Assembly (NCBI GenBank): GCA_963693085.1
Contig: OY856410.1
Location: forward strand, 887,605,835 to 887,669,834
Direction: 5' to 3'
Origin: Alisma plantago-aquatica
Lineage: Eukaryota; Streptophyta; Magnoliopsida; Alismatales; Alismataceae
Length of the DNA: 64,000 nucleotides
Shown: piece after piece, positions 44,390 to 57,090 of the stretch
Layout of the letters: each line of letters opens with the position of its first letter
How positions within the stretch are numbered: position 1 is the first letter of the stretch
Notes under the pieces: generated by a model
Told to the model about the DNA's origin: nothing
What the model saw: the letters and a program-made list of their open reading frames with translations, nothing else
The model's database searches: none
Position numbers and translations under genes: made by a program

Positions 44390-47300
44390 TGACACACCAT
44401 TCCAGCATTTTATTATTTAATGACAGAAGTTTTTATCTAATTTTTTCTTACTCCATCAAACTACATCTATGTTAATTGGTGAGCTTTTGATTAGTCTATA
44501 TCACACCCGTGTAATGGCTTTTCCACTACAAATATAAGGGGTTTACTTGTACTTCGAATTAACCACCCAAGATTCTCTTCCTCACTTTTCACGCCCTATT
44601 TTCTCCCCCACTACCATTTCTCTCCACCAGACGACACCTATGAGAATGATGGAGACATCGCTCGGTCTAGTAGTAGTTGGTTCCTAATTAGAGAATGAGA
44701 AATGGAAGAATGACAAGCCAACATCATCCTCTCTATGTCATGAATCTGCTTCCAATCTCCTGGACGACGCAGTGGCTAGCAGGTTAAATAGGCTATTAGC
44801 CTATTGGGCTTCATGGAAACCCCCTTTATACTGCTTTCTTGAGCCCTAAACCAATGACTTTCTCAATCTTCAATGTCTGCTGCATTCGGGACACCGCCGC
44901 TCAACAGTTTCCCTATCTCTCTCAAAGCAAGGGAGGGCATGAAATAAGTTCACTAACGAAGGTAAGTTCACTCCCCATTAACATCATCGGGCTAAATATA
45001 TTGAAATAAATCATCCCATTATTCTTGACACAGGCGAGGACACACCAAGATTGTTGTATGTATTGTGAGTTCTAAGGTAATCATAGAATATTCCTCACTT
45101 GACGCTAGTTTTTCCACCACTATTGGTGTTACTACATTCTACAGGTGGAGTGTAAGAGGACAATAAGGATCGAAAGCAACTAGGTGCAAAGCTTAAGCAA
45201 ATATTTACTTGATTTTTCTTACTTTCCTCATTGAAGTCTATTCAATTTGATTTTGCTTTATTTTTTGGTCTCCAGACATGAGAACCTGTTGATATCCAGG
45301 TGATTGCAAATGTATCATTTGGGCTTTATCCCTTATTAGCAATTATGGATAAGGACTAATTGTAGGTTAAGGTATGCTCTAAATACAGTTGTAGGCTTGT
45401 AATGTATCTAGGGTGCTATAAATTGATGAAATGTCCATTGCTAAGAATACTAATCCATAAATCTAGTACTAGTAATCCAATGTATATGAGCTCATTGCTT
45501 CTCTAGCTTATCTCATCTTGTATGCTTGTATTCTCTACTTCGTTATCCCCAAATAAGCATTATATACAAATTGTGATTATTGGTCTCTATTTCCTTACAA
45601 TGAAGAGCGAATTGGCCAAACTTAACATTTAAGTATTCGTAGATGTCATGGTTTCTTATGCTGGTGTAGATTTCTTCAAGAAAGAACAATAACTAATCTA
45701 AGTAAGGAAAAATATGTGTCATAACCATGTCATGTTCTAGAAAAAGTTTAGTGTTGTGCTTTCTAGGCATATTCATTCTTAGAGGAGACTAGTGATACCT
45801 AATTGGTTAAATACATATCTTTTTATTCCTCTCTATGTTTTACGTAAGGGAGGATTTGCACGATTGCTTGTTCAAATAATGAACTAGGCCTCATGCATGC
45901 ATGCTACAAATTATTTGCACCCTAACCTACATGAATGAATAAACAAGATGCTAATTTGTATGGGTTATAATGTAAGAAATTGGAGATTGTATAAACCTAG
46001 AGCATAATATAACTTGGTTTATGTTTGGTTAAAACTTATTATAGAAATTAATTGATATAAGAAATTCCACTTAAAAAAAATTGGGGTTTCCTTTTATTTA
46101 TTATTGACTTTTAGAAGCTAAAGCAACAAAATCACATGCTTCGCATAAAATTTTCTTGACATATTGAAGTGTGCATTTCAAGGTTTAATTATGAGTGCCC
46201 TCAAAACACATGAAACGTTCAAACGTTTACCTAAAAATTGCCAACTCAAGACACATCTCCACTCTCTTTTATGTGCTCTACATCCTCTCCTTGTTTCCCC
46301 TTCCCCCTTTTGATCTAGCCATCTTCATCACCACACAAATATCTAGGACAGTAGAATAAGAAATGCTTGCCTCAGGGAGTGGAAGTCTTTCATTAAAGGA
46401 TGAGCTAGGTGGGTGAGTATCTACCTATAATGTTGACACTGTGAAGAGGTGACCATGCAGTGGAGCACAAATACTGAGTAGATGAGTGCCATCCAAGAAA
46501 TAGTTACCTAAAACTGCACCATCTAAGTTTGTAGTAAGGCTACTGAAATTACCTGCTACTATGAAGCCTTGGTCTCGACAGATTAATCGATCATGTTATC
46601 CTATCATCTGTTCTCTGATACTAGTGAGTACTCGGCCTCTTTTATTGTTAATGATAAATTTTAGACTTTGATCGTGCAATCTTGCTACACCTTATTATCC
46701 CATGCTTCCAATATTCTTTTATTATAACACATCATGCTCTTGAGATCTTTATTAAAGCCATCGATGATCTTTTCTCTACTTTGGAAGCATCCAAGGACAA
46801 TAAAGTTATTGGATTTTGTCCAGACCCTTAAATTCTACATCAAGTGTCATATTTCCCTTGAATATAAAAACAACACTCCTCAATAGAGTTGTCAAAATTT
46901 CGGGTCAAGTTGGGTATGGTGGAAATTTGGGTTTCAATTTGGTGAAAGTAAAATTTGTACTTTTTGATGTATATGACTTATGATTTCATGTAAAGTATGT
47001 GTCAAGATAGAGAAAAATATAAAGTAACTAGTTAAACTATTAAACTAATATGTTTGCCTTATTCACATATAATACATCTCAAACTTATGTGATCAGGGTT
47101 AAAATTAGGTCAAACAAAAGGCTTGATGAACTGGGTCTTGTCAGGGTTCAAATTTTGATTGAAGATACTATATGATGAGGTAGTCAAGTAGATATAACTT
47201 TTTATTTAGAAAATATTGAAATTAGCTTACTTATTTTGGGTTGAGAATTTGGGTTGGTTTCGGGTCAGGTTTGAACTCAGCTTAGGCATTGACAACCGTA

Positions 47301-48000
47301 CTCCTTGAGCATTTTAGCATACTATGAGAGTTCAATATTTCATGAGACTTTGGTTTTAAAGCCCTTCATATTTTGAGCTATACACCTTTTGGAGTTTGTG
47401 AGTATAAAGTTGAACAGAAGACCCATAAAGAAGCAATTTTGTGAGGCTAAGTTATGTTGATGATCACTACAACTCATCATAGGGACGACACTCATCTTCT
47501 TCCACAAAAGACGGACCATAAATTTGGGCATTTTAGAAACCTATCTTTCCCAACATTTAATTCGTGTTGATATGTGTCATGCATATCTAAGGATGTAGCA
47601 TCATATGGTCCTTAAGTTTTGGTTTTTTTTATTCTTAATGGTTTGTTTTTGGTTTATGATTACAACGAGATCGCAGATACATGACAATGCTTATTATGTA
47701 CACCTTATGCTATGATCCATATTTTTTTTTCTATACTCATGTTTGTAATTGAATAAACTTCTACTCTAGTATTTCTATTTATTAATTTAAGTAATTAGAA
47801 ACACATAGAAGCCAACAACTTGTGAAGTCACAATACTTTTTGAAAAAGTCGTGTTTAAAACATGAAATTTTCCCTAGACGTATGAAACTCCTGAATAGAT
47901 CTCAATTCCCAAATATTATGTATTATTCCCATAATTTTGTGAATTAAAATGTTCAATGTTGTTTTCCATTTTATATGTTCTTTACCCATATTATACTGAT
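44390..48000. other. Gene-poor interior of candidate CACTA, left part
   Basis: About 3.6 kb with no open frame worth calling. Scattered possible splice-like sites (for example CGAAGGTAAGTTC near 44958) hint at captured host sequence, but no protein was recognised. Confidence 0.35.
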
Positions 48001-48018
48001 TAAGACTCTAACTTAGTT

Positions 48019-48195
48019 TGAGTGTGTATATGTGTATGTGTTCTTGTACATGCATATATGTGTGTGTATGTATGTAATATATGTATATGTGTATATAAAA
48101 ATAGTTATAGATATATGTATGCAATAAATGTGTACATATATATGTGCAGGAACATATATATACATACATCTGTGTGCAATATATGTATATATCCT
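48019..48195. repeat. Impure TG/TA microsatellite
   Basis: Alternating GTGTATATGTGTATG and TATATATG tracts. The open frames on both strands here (8 kDa, mostly Tyr/Ile/Cys) come from the repeat and are not genes. Confidence 0.8.
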
Positions 48196-48199
48196 TCAA

Positions 48200-50217
48200 T
48201 TTTATCCCGAATACTTGATCGTACTTTTATCATACGTTGACCACTTTTTACCTGATTTTCCCGCATAATTGCCAAATTTTGAACTTTTCAACTCAACCAA
48301 ACGTATCCCAAATACCGAATTTGTGACTATACCTGGGATGTAGGTTTATGTATCTTATTGAAGGGATAGAAAAGATATTTAGGTTGGCAATTTTATTAGT
48401 AAGATGTGAGAAAATCATTTGTAGTGTGAATAATTTCCTTCTGGATCATCCTTATAGTCTCTCCCATATTTCAGTGTGATTTCCTTCTTCCACTAACATC
48501 ATGTCTTCAAGTTTCATTTTCTCATCTTCAAACCTTCAACTAGGACAACCAATGTTTCAAAAGGCACCACATAGGGAAGCATAACCTTTGCAGCCACCCA
48601 GCCATACCACATGTAGGCAATCAGCCCACAAAGCAGACCCACATTGATTAAGTGGCTTTATGCACGCTTATGGGGAGGCACATGTGCTATTTTTTGTTGT
48701 AAATAGGGGGAAAAGGACAAGAAAGAAGTGGGGAGGAAGAATAAGAAGCATACATGTTGGCTATTGGAGCAACATTGGTGGAGTAATGATGCCCTTACTT
48801 GTTATGGTGGTTTTTGTTCCTGACCTTGTGGATGACTGCTACTTCTACAAATATCATCACTACCATCATGACTATACTAGCCAGTTATTGATTCTAGGTG
48901 GCTTAGCGACCACAAATGGTTGTAGTGGGGTGACTGGAAACCATTGTAGCCCTAGGTGATTGCGGGTTTGGAGGGAAACATGTGACAATGGATGTTGTCA
49001 TTAAGATGACAATGATAATTGCACATAAATCCCTACATACAAATGTAAACTAGAAATTATATGTTGCACATGACCTGCATCAACTCACTCGATGTTCAAA
49101 GATGAGACACATGTGAGTCAGGTTCATATACTATGCAAGATATTCAAATAGTGGTTGATGGTAGGACAAATAGATTGGATGCCACTTGGAGACAAGACAT
49201 GGGGTGATTCAACCTTACACAGTTATATGGTGGAAGTGGTACTAGTTTTTTTTTTGGAGAATTTGCAAACGTTGACAACACTAGGCTGGCGGTGAAGGCA
49301 TCATCTATGTATTGATGGCATGTGATGAATAATGACATTAATGAGTGACACAGTGCACGAATGATGCCACCATTTGCTAAAGAAAGCATAGAGGTATGTG
49401 TTGGCACAATGTCAATGCTATGAGAATCATCATCACTACGAATTGATGGAGGTAGTGAAGAAGCTTTTTCATGCTCAAAGTTCTAGGATCATTGATTGGG
49501 AATGCTTCTTCATTATGATCCTCATTGTTGTATGGATTTCTTGAGGGGAGTATTACCGCAGGCATGATGTCATCCTCCTGGTACTTGACCATGATATACA
49601 TTACGAGGTTGGGATGTGAAGGCTGCTAAAATTTGAAGCTCCACATCCGTCAATCAAGTTGTTGGATCATTACTGACAATTGTCCCGATGGAACTATTGA
49701 ACTCATTGACATATTTAGTTATAAAATCCTTGTCATGCACATCATTTTATGTTGGAAAAGTTTGGAAGTGTTATTGTATCTCATATTTTGTGGATCCAAC
49801 TCTGTGGTGAGTTAGCTGGGGTTGTGGCAGGGAAACGATCTGGCTTAGGGTTCAGGGATAAGAGTCCTTGAGAAAAAAGTAATCAAATTCGGGACTCGGG
49901 TAGATACATATGTCATGTACCACGTATCTGAATGGCGGATGTTGGTGCCAAAAAAAGGAGGAATATAGGGAGAAAGGGATTGTAGTGAGATGGGAAACAC
50001 CATTTAAATAGGTGAAGAAGGGGCATGTTATTTGTGGAGAGGGCCTGGGGCTGAGGCTATTGTGCAGCTTCCATCGAGTGGGTGGAGGGCTAGTGGGGTG
50101 ATTCCGTGATTAACATTTGACTACTAGAGAGGTTGTCTATCAGAATGGTAGGTGGGTGGCTATTGGCATATTAATTATGCAAAAGTAGGGGCTTGTACAA
50201 ACTTGGTTAACATGAGG
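48200..50217. other. Noncoding interior of candidate CACTA
   Basis: About 2 kb without a recognisable gene. Short open frames (48660-48959 +, 49144-49601 -) show no conserved motif. A block AATTGCAC(A)TAAATCCCTACATACAAA near 49018 recurs at 50773, so part of this is repeat-derived. Confidence 0.35.
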
Positions 50218-50558
50218 CTAGTAGGGAATGGAGTTGTGGATATGTTGATGGAAGAGAGTGTGATGTAGAAACAAGGTTTGGTGTTTCGACTTGTCAAATT
50301 GACTACTGAGATAGTTGGCTTGTGAGAGGAAGTGACTGGTATAGTTTGGTTCTATATGTTGTAGGGGTAGGGGAGAGGATGAGAGAGACTGGGTTGCAAC
50401 AAGAATGGGAGAAGGGGTGGTTGTAAGCATGGAGGTTGTGTGCCACATTTGTGTGTAGTACATGGTGAGGGAGCCATAGGGTGGTGTTGTGGGGGTTGGG
50501 AACATGGCATCAAAACTTTAGCATGCCATTGACGATTAGAGTTTTATCTTTGATACCA
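50218..50558 (-). pseudogene. Copia-like 5' end: PBS and gag start fragment
   Basis: On the minus strand TGGTATCAAAG (50558-50548) resembles the initiator-Met PBS with changes. It follows an LTR-like end at about 50561. A Pro/Thr/Ser-rich open frame (50505-50218) is typical of copia gag N-termini but has no knuckle or capsid motif. Only the start of an element is present. Confidence 0.45.
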
Positions 50559-50560
50559 CT

Positions 50561-51000
50561 TGATGAACTCAATGGGAAGAATAGGGAACAAGGAAGAAAA
50601 CAATAATTTAATAACAATTCATATTTGATTGCCCGTAACAAGCCCCCTACGAGGGTATTTATACTAAAAGACATGAAACCCTAGACCTTAGGTAATTGCC
50701 TGAATTAACCAACAAAATATATACTCAAAATAACACAACTGCATTTTCATCTAAGTGCATGTAACTAGATAATTGCACTTAAGTCCCTACATACAAAAAA
50801 AATATTGCATGCATCTTGAATGAGATATATATCAAAATCTATTTTCACTTTTGTGATGATGCAAATAATCCAATTTCTCAAGGGCTAGACTCCCAAATAA
50901 AATCACAAGAAACAAATAACTTGTGGTGGACCATCTTTTTAGCCCCACTTCCAAATATAACACTTGTTTGATTGTGGTCTAACACATAATTCTTAAGTTA
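50561..51000 (-). repeat. Copia-like LTR fragment (U5/R side)
   Basis: Read on the minus strand, a TATAAATACC box (about 50660-50671) lies about 100 bp before the LTR end at 50561, which directly precedes the PBS. The far end of the LTR is not defined; 51000 is approximate. Confidence 0.4.
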
Positions 51001-51499
51001 GCATTAGAGGCCATGATGGAATTCAGTTCTTGATTGGTCTACACAAGTTATCAGTTTAGAAGGGTGTGAAGTATCACACAAGGTAACATCAGAAGAATTT
51101 ACAAAGACAAAAACCCAAATAGTGGGGATTTAGACCAATGCCACAGTCAATTTAGACTGACACGTGACAAAGGCTGATGGGAGGGAGAAACTCCCTTCCT
51201 ATATGGAAGCGTAACTGAGAAGAGGCGTTCTATATTAGAAATTTTCTAGAAAAGGATATCAAGCAAGATTTTCCAAGGAAGATGGAGTGGTGAGGCTTGT
51301 TGTGGGAAGAGGATGGGGTGGTTGATGAAAGAGTGGTAGAGGGGTTGCAACCTAAGAAGAAAGGTTGGTAGAGGGGTTGTAGGATGCTCGGATGGGTGGT
51401 AGGTTGAGCACAACTATGGGGGTGGGGGTCGGTGGCAGGCTAAGGGGATACAATTAGGCAGGTATGGTTGGTAGAGGGGTTATAGGTTGTTGGGATAGG

Positions 51500-51900
51500 C
51501 GACGCCATGAGGAGAACTACAGGAGATAGGCGACATGCTGAGGGGATGTACCTAGGTAGGGATGTGGCTAGGTAGGGATGTGTCTGGGTGAGGAAGTGAC
51601 AACAGACAAGTGATAGGTGGCAGGCTATGGGGTTGATGAGGGTGGTGTGCGGCTGATCTACTAGACATCGAGATGACAGGTGGTAGGCTCAGATGGTTAG
51701 CCAGTGGAAGGGAAATGAGGTAGTGGAGAAATTTTAGAGAAGGGGTTAGAGGTGGAGGGAGAAGCACCAGTGTTGGGGAAGGGAGAGGCTTGGGGTAGAA
51801 AGGAGAAAAGTAAAGGTGAAGGGAAGGAGGCGGCTAGGTGGGGGGAGGTGAAGCATTAGGTTGAGAAGGGCTTAAGGTGGATTAGACCGCTATGATACCA
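51500..51900 (-). pseudogene. Second copia-like 5' end: PBS and Pro/Ser-rich gag start
   Basis: TGGTATCATAGCGG on the minus strand (51900-51887) is a PBS-like site. The frame at 51767-51552 is Pro/Ser/His-rich with no catalytic motif. The purine-rich + strand (51280-51860) mirrors this. It differs from the fragment at 50.2 kb, so two families or two old copies sit next to each other. Confidence 0.45.
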
Positions 51901-52080
51901 TGTGATTTGTAATAGTATTCTATTATTGAGATAAAGAATACAACCATAGGCCCCCTCCTTATATAGGATAGGAGGAGTTGATGAATACAAAGTTCACCAA
52001 TATGGGATAAAAGACAAGACACTAAAAGCACAAAATAAATAACACAAAGCTAAATATGTTAACAATACAATTTAAGGGTT
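51901..52080 (-). repeat. Copia-like LTR fragment next to PBS
   Basis: The LTR end is TGTGATTTG at 51901. On the minus strand CCTATATAAGGAGG (51957-51970) is a good TATA box about 65 bp from the LTR end. The other boundary is unclear. Confidence 0.45.
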
Positions 52081-53411
52081 TATTGAGATAAATGATTATG
52101 GTTGTCAATCATCTTGAAGTACTTTATTTGGAGCCATTTCCACTACACGAATACTTCCACTCACAACTTGTTCAATTCATATCTTTCAAATTCACATGAT
52201 GACATGAGTTGGTGCCTATATTTTTTATTCATCATACCATTCATAAGAAATAAAGTTTGTAGAATAGAAAGTTGAAAGCTTCTTCTATTATTCACTCTTT
52301 CTAGGCTATAGAAATAACCAAGCCCCAGCCCCACACCGAGATACACATGTTGTTGATTGACATGTATAGGCATGGTTAAACTGCATATTTGCTTTAATTT
52401 GGTGTGCACATTTGTATTTGTTCCTTCGAAGATTTTCACCTAATGCCAAACTACTTCTCCTAAATAGGAAGTATTAACCTCCAACTAAAAACTATATGAC
52501 TTATGCCTCCCTAATATATGGATTATCACTACACATGGTTTTTTATGCTACACCAATTGTCTCTGTAGATATCACTTTATTTTACGGTTGTGCAGCATTG
52601 GAAACTAGTTATTTGTCACCATCTCCAGTAATGACAATTGTTCCTTGTTGTAGTATGTTTCAGTCAGTTAAAAATGATCCAGCCTAAGAGTAAGAAATTA
52701 ATAAGAAATCTTGGTCAATAATAAAATATGTACCTTATTCATAAATCTTGTAGTTTATATAATTTAAATTTAAAGCAAATAATAAATAGGAAATATATTG
52801 ACGATGGGTTGAATAAAATAGAAACCCTCTCCTATATAGGAGTGGTGGATTTAGACCAGACAAAACTTTATTGGAATCACTAACTTGTAGACTCTTACTG
52901 ATTTGGGCCTACACAATTTTACCTATATTACTATATTTTAATCACTGACAAAACTTCCATTTTTTTAGATTGCAGAGGCCTTTATTTCTGTTGTATAACA
53001 ACTATATTTGTCATCTCCATTGGATCATTTCAAGATTCATTGTTGAAATAAGAATCATTTATGTATGTACTAGCATATTATTTCTTCATATTTCTCTCAT
53101 GTAGTCATTTGACATATTTGCAGGTGTCTTTGGAACAAATGACTGGTTTTTTAGAGAAGAGACTGGATTTGATAATGAAGTTGAGAATCTTGATCTCACT
53201 ACATCATTGTCTTGGAATGATAAAAGATGTCATCAACACATTAATTACTGCATAGGTAACTAGCAATGTTTCAATAAGAACCCCTTAGATATTTAGATTC
53301 AAACATTCATTGGACTGTGTGTGTTGTGCCTCTACCTATTGCTTCCTAGATTATAGTTTCTTCCCAACGATAGCTTGTAGACCATCGATGTGTTCTAAAG
53401 TTTCTTCAATA
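52081..53411. other. Unassigned stretch left of the APX pseudogene
   Basis: 1.3 kb, AT-rich. One segment (about 53123-53258) reads in frame as GVFGTNDWFFREETGFDNEVE after an acceptor-like TTTGCAG and ends before GGTAACTAG. It could be a captured exon, but I do not recognise the protein. Confidence 0.3.
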
Positions 53412-54161
53412 ATGAAAAAGTGTTATTGGACTATTAGTGAGGAGTACCTGAAGGCCATCGACAAGGTCCGCAAGAAGCTTAGCAGTTTCATCACTGAGAA
53501 GAATTGCATGCCTCTCATACTTCGCCTTGTATGATACTCTTCTGGTAGACGATGACCAATGATATGTTCAGGATGTTTAGGCAACCAACAGAGCATGTCG
53601 AGGGTGCCAATGCCAGGATCCATATCATTGTAAGGCTCATTGAACCCATCAAGAAGCAGTTCCCTATGCTCTCATTTGCCGACTAATTTCTACTAGCTGG
53701 TGTTATGGGTGTCGAGATCGCTGGAGGGCCTAATGTTGAATTCCGCCCCAGTTTCCAGGGCAAGGATCACCACCTGAGGAGGGTTGTCTTCCTACTACCA
53801 CCAAATGTAGTGACCAACTAAGGGATGTCTTCATCAAGCAGATGGGTGGACATTGTGGCCTTGTATGGAGGCCACACATTGGGATGTGTTCTAACGTTCT
53901 GGATTTGAAGGTCCCTGGACCACCAACCCTCTAATCTTTGACAACTCCTACTTGAAGGAGCTCCTCCCTGGTGAGAACGAAGGTCTCCTACAACTCAATA
54001 GTGACAACGCCTCCTCTCTGACCCATCCTTGCAGCCGCTTGTTGGAAAATACTTCCACACTCTTATTGGCAATTATGGCACAGATTAGGAAGATGCTTGC
54101 TTCACTGACTATGCTATAGTTGACAAAAAAACTACCCAAGATTGGATTTTTGGACTCTTGA
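53412..54161 (+). pseudogene. APX: Processed pseudogene of cytosolic ascorbate peroxidase
   Basis: This spans 750 bp, equal to 250 codons, the full length of a plant cytosolic APX (about 250 residues), from a start-like ATG to a TGA. In order: MKKCYWTISEEYLKAIDKV, FITEKNCMPLILRL, VRLIEPIKKQFPMLSFAD, LAGVMGVEIAGGPNVEFRP, HHLRRVVF, DIVALYGGHTLG with the haem-ligand histidine region, [21 protein letters not shown] and KKLPKIGF. The catalytic arginine segment survives, but the tryptophan-histidine after LRL is lost to a V-stop. Several stops and frameshifts follow. APX reduces hydrogen peroxide with ascorbate. Plant APX genes have many introns and this copy has none, so it arose from mRNA. It sits inside the candidate CACTA element. 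Confidence 0.88.
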
Positions 54162-55193
54162 ATGTGCCTGTGATACTTTGCCATCAGTGGGTCTTGTGGA
54201 TTTTGTTTCTCCAATAGATGAGATGAAGCCCTCACGCTTGAGTTCTTCTCATGACTTACTATCATAAGATCAGTGTAATGAGTGCAACACTTTTCCCACC
54301 CGAACCACGATCTAAAATCATAGCCAGCGTGCAGTTAATTTTTGTAAATGATTGTAGTTTGTGGAAAGGATTGTGGGCGCATCACTTACAAAATCATTAC
54401 TTTGCATCGATGTGGATTCCTGTCTAAATATTTGGCATAACAGAGATCAAAATCTCGTTGTTTGTGAGGTGAAAATAAAGCCTACTAGATAAAAATGAGA
54501 AACAACTTAATTATTTTTGTTGTATTAGCATTCTTAATCAAGTTCAGAGATACGTATACATGCAGTTGTTTATGCATGCTCACTTATGTAAATCCTATAT
54601 TAGAACCTACATCATTAGTCATGTCTGTTGTAAAATTTAGAATCTTGTAGCATTTTGTTACTTGTTTTTTCATTGTTTATACTATTAGTGAGTTTGAGAT
54701 TATGTGAAGTTGTCTAGTGTTTATGGTAAATGCAATTATGTAAAGATAGGTTCTATATGTAAGAAATGTTACCATATAAGTTCCATAAAGAAAAAGAAAT
54801 AAATGTGAGTTCCATGTTGACAATGAGTTGTATTATGATGTCGATTTCTTTATTTCCAGCATGTGTTTATATCTTTTATTTAATATTAATAAATGTGCAC
54901 ATGAGTTATTATTAAAAATGATCATATTTTCTGCTTATTTCTCATGTCGAGAAAGATGTGTAAACATGATTCGTGGTACAGACAGGCTCGACATGGTCTT
55001 TCGACAGTACTTATATGCTATTTTGATACCATCTTTCTGCAAATAGGTAAATGCCATAAATCTTTTTGTGGCATGTTGTGTATAGTGGCATCCTTCCAGC
55101 GTTTTTTAAAATGTTTGGAACTTCTTATTCTACATATTATTAGTCCTTTTTAGGCATTTTGACATGCTGGAAAAATGGATATTTGTTGTAGTG
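54162..55193. other. Right subterminal region of candidate CACTA
   Basis: Noncoding. The last 350 bp hold several short words related to the terminus (TTCCAGCATG at 54855, GGCATG near 55070, CTTCCAGCG near 55094, GACATGCTGG at 55161) in both orientations. Such subterminal repeats are where CACTA transposases bind. Confidence 0.45.
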
Positions 55194-55196
55194 AAC

Positions 55197-55721
55197 CTTA
55201 TAAACATCCATAAGTCATAAGGTAGGTCAACTACACCTTCATTACAAGACATAGTTTCGTACTCAATACACCATTATCATAACTAAGGTTAGATTATAAT
55301 CCAACTAATTCTAGGATTTCACTACATACTTCAGTAAATCTTCATTCTGACTTAGTTTTAGGAAATACCGACAAATCAGAAAAAATTTGTGTACATATAG
55401 TAGTATAATGAAAATAATTTTTATCGATAAGAAAATTGGAGGTGAAACAAAGATGGCACCTAAATCAACACGATAGACCAAGTCACAATTTCCATAATGG
55501 TTTCCTCATCCTACTAGTATTTCATCCTCAAAACATGACTCCTTCCTCAAGAAAACACCTCTTAATTTATAGATGCCATCATTAACCTGTATAGTAGGGT
55601 AAGATCATCTCCTAAAAACTTAGGCAAGATCTAGGGAAAACATCTCACATAGAGGTCACTATCCAAGTCAAGGGTTCTAATAAGGGGGAAATTTTGAAAT
55701 AGTTAGATTCTGACTACCATG
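55197..55721. other. Noncoding stretch after candidate CACTA
   Basis: 525 bp without ORF or motif, probably internal sequence of the LTR element whose PBS follows. Confidence 0.35.
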
Positions 55722-55734
55722 GACTCTGATACCA
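55722..55734 (-). promoter_or_regulatory. Primer-binding site of a minus-strand LTR element
   Basis: GACTCTGATACCA on + is TGGTATCAGAGTC on the minus strand, the initiator tRNA-Met PBS with one change. The LTR end TGTTGCAAGGAG starts at 55735 with no spacer. Confidence 0.75.
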
Positions 55735-57000
55735 TGTTGCAAGGAGTGGGACCAGAAAGGATTCACTCCCTACTAAAAATTTGAAGAATAGAACCTCCTG
55801 TACAAGCACACCTAAAAGATATGTTGGAGTGGGTGTAAGATTTTCAAATATTATTAATGGCATTCAAAACAACAAAAATATAGCAGCGAGATAAAATAAA
55901 GACTATATTCAATTCTTCACAAAAGATTACTAAAGAACATTGTAATCTCCCACATAGGGTTACATGTATGATACAACATAAGGATCTAATAAAGGGAAAT
56001 ATAGACCATAAAAAGTTGTCTCCAAGCTTTAACTCCTTAAGCTAAGTCTAAGACTTCATGCCAAATCACCCATGTCCTTCACCTAGGGTTGGAATCATAC
56101 CCCAATAAGAAGAGAAAAATAGAAGACATCAGCAGAGGATGGTATGTGCATACTAAATACAAAACTGAGAAATATATGTAATAAAGGACAACAAATACAA
56201 GAGCTTCCCATGAAAAAGAAAAGGACTACCCATAGAGGGCATAAAAGAAAAGAATCATCATCATATGATAAAGGAAATATTTTCCATAAAATCAATAATA
56301 AAATTGGTGCCACAAAAGCACACATAATATTCTTGAGCACAAAACTCATAACATCTCGCATGCATGTGAGATAAACATAGCACTAGAATAACATAAATAA
56401 CAATGGCGGACAAGCCTCATAAACTTGAAACCTGATAGAGATGAGCACATAATCAAACTCCCAATAAACAAAAATATGGGCCAAACTCATAAATTTGAAA
56501 CTCTAGTATGGGGCGCATAACATCCATCCCAAAAATAAATTAGGGCACATAACCCAAAAATCAATGTAGTTATATTAGTCGAGGGCTACTGAGTCACACC
56601 ACATGCTTAATAGAGAGGCAAGTAAAAGTATAGTCAGAATAACAAGATTTGTCACCACATAAATGACAATCTAATCAACCATCTCAAAAGTGGGAAAAAA
56701 TGTATCACATGTCACCATATCATGAACAAAGCATAAGAAAGACCAAGTAAATGTCCAAACATGATAATATGATCATAATATCAGTAACAAATAAAATACT
56801 TCACATGAAGAAAATTTTCAAAAAGAACAAGACGTTGTAAAGGCTAATGTCCAAAGGACCAAGAGAAAGAATAAAAATAGGTTATTGCTCAAAATTATTA
56901 ATAGGATATGCAAACATACCTTAAACCGTGGTCCTAGAAGCTCTCTTCACCAACCTAGTTGTTTTCAAGATCAACCTTACCTAATTACAAATTATTCACA
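55735..57000 (-). repeat. LTR-like sequence right of the PBS
   Basis: It starts TGTTGCAAGGAGTGGGACC and has no partner in the window, so its other end is unknown. It reaches at most 57000, where the Gypsy-like repeat begins. An 88-codon membrane-like minus-strand ORF (56095-56361) has no support beyond being open. Confidence 0.4.
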
Positions 57001-57018
57001 TGTATTAGGGTTTGAGAT

Positions 57019-57023
57019 TCATA

Positions 57024-57088
<65 letters not shown>
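57019..57088. repeat. (AT)n microsatellite
   Basis: About 70 bp of nearly pure AT next to the MITE. The left LTR copy has a much shorter AT tract at 41961-41990. Confidence 0.9.

Positions 57089-57090
<2 letters not shown>

Larger units (their letters stand above)
44366..55193. mobile_element. Candidate CACTA (En/Spm-type) DNA transposon, 10.8 kb
   Basis: The left end begins CACTATAAAAAATGTTAG. The right end, read inward on the minus strand, begins CACTACAACAAATATCC, a common plant CACTA terminus. Eleven of the first 13 bases agree. AAC flanks both sides (44363-44365, 55194-55196), fitting the 3-bp target duplication of this superfamily. CCAGCAT-like subterminal words occur at both ends. No TNP2-type transposase was recognised inside, so it would be non-autonomous. 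It carries an APX retrocopy and copia fragments. Chance pairing of two unrelated ends is not excluded. Confidence 0.5.

Noticed and set aside
44860..44970. Possible captured first exon with a GTAAGT donor
   Set aside because: The frame is short and ambiguous and no protein is recognised. Splice-like words are common by chance.
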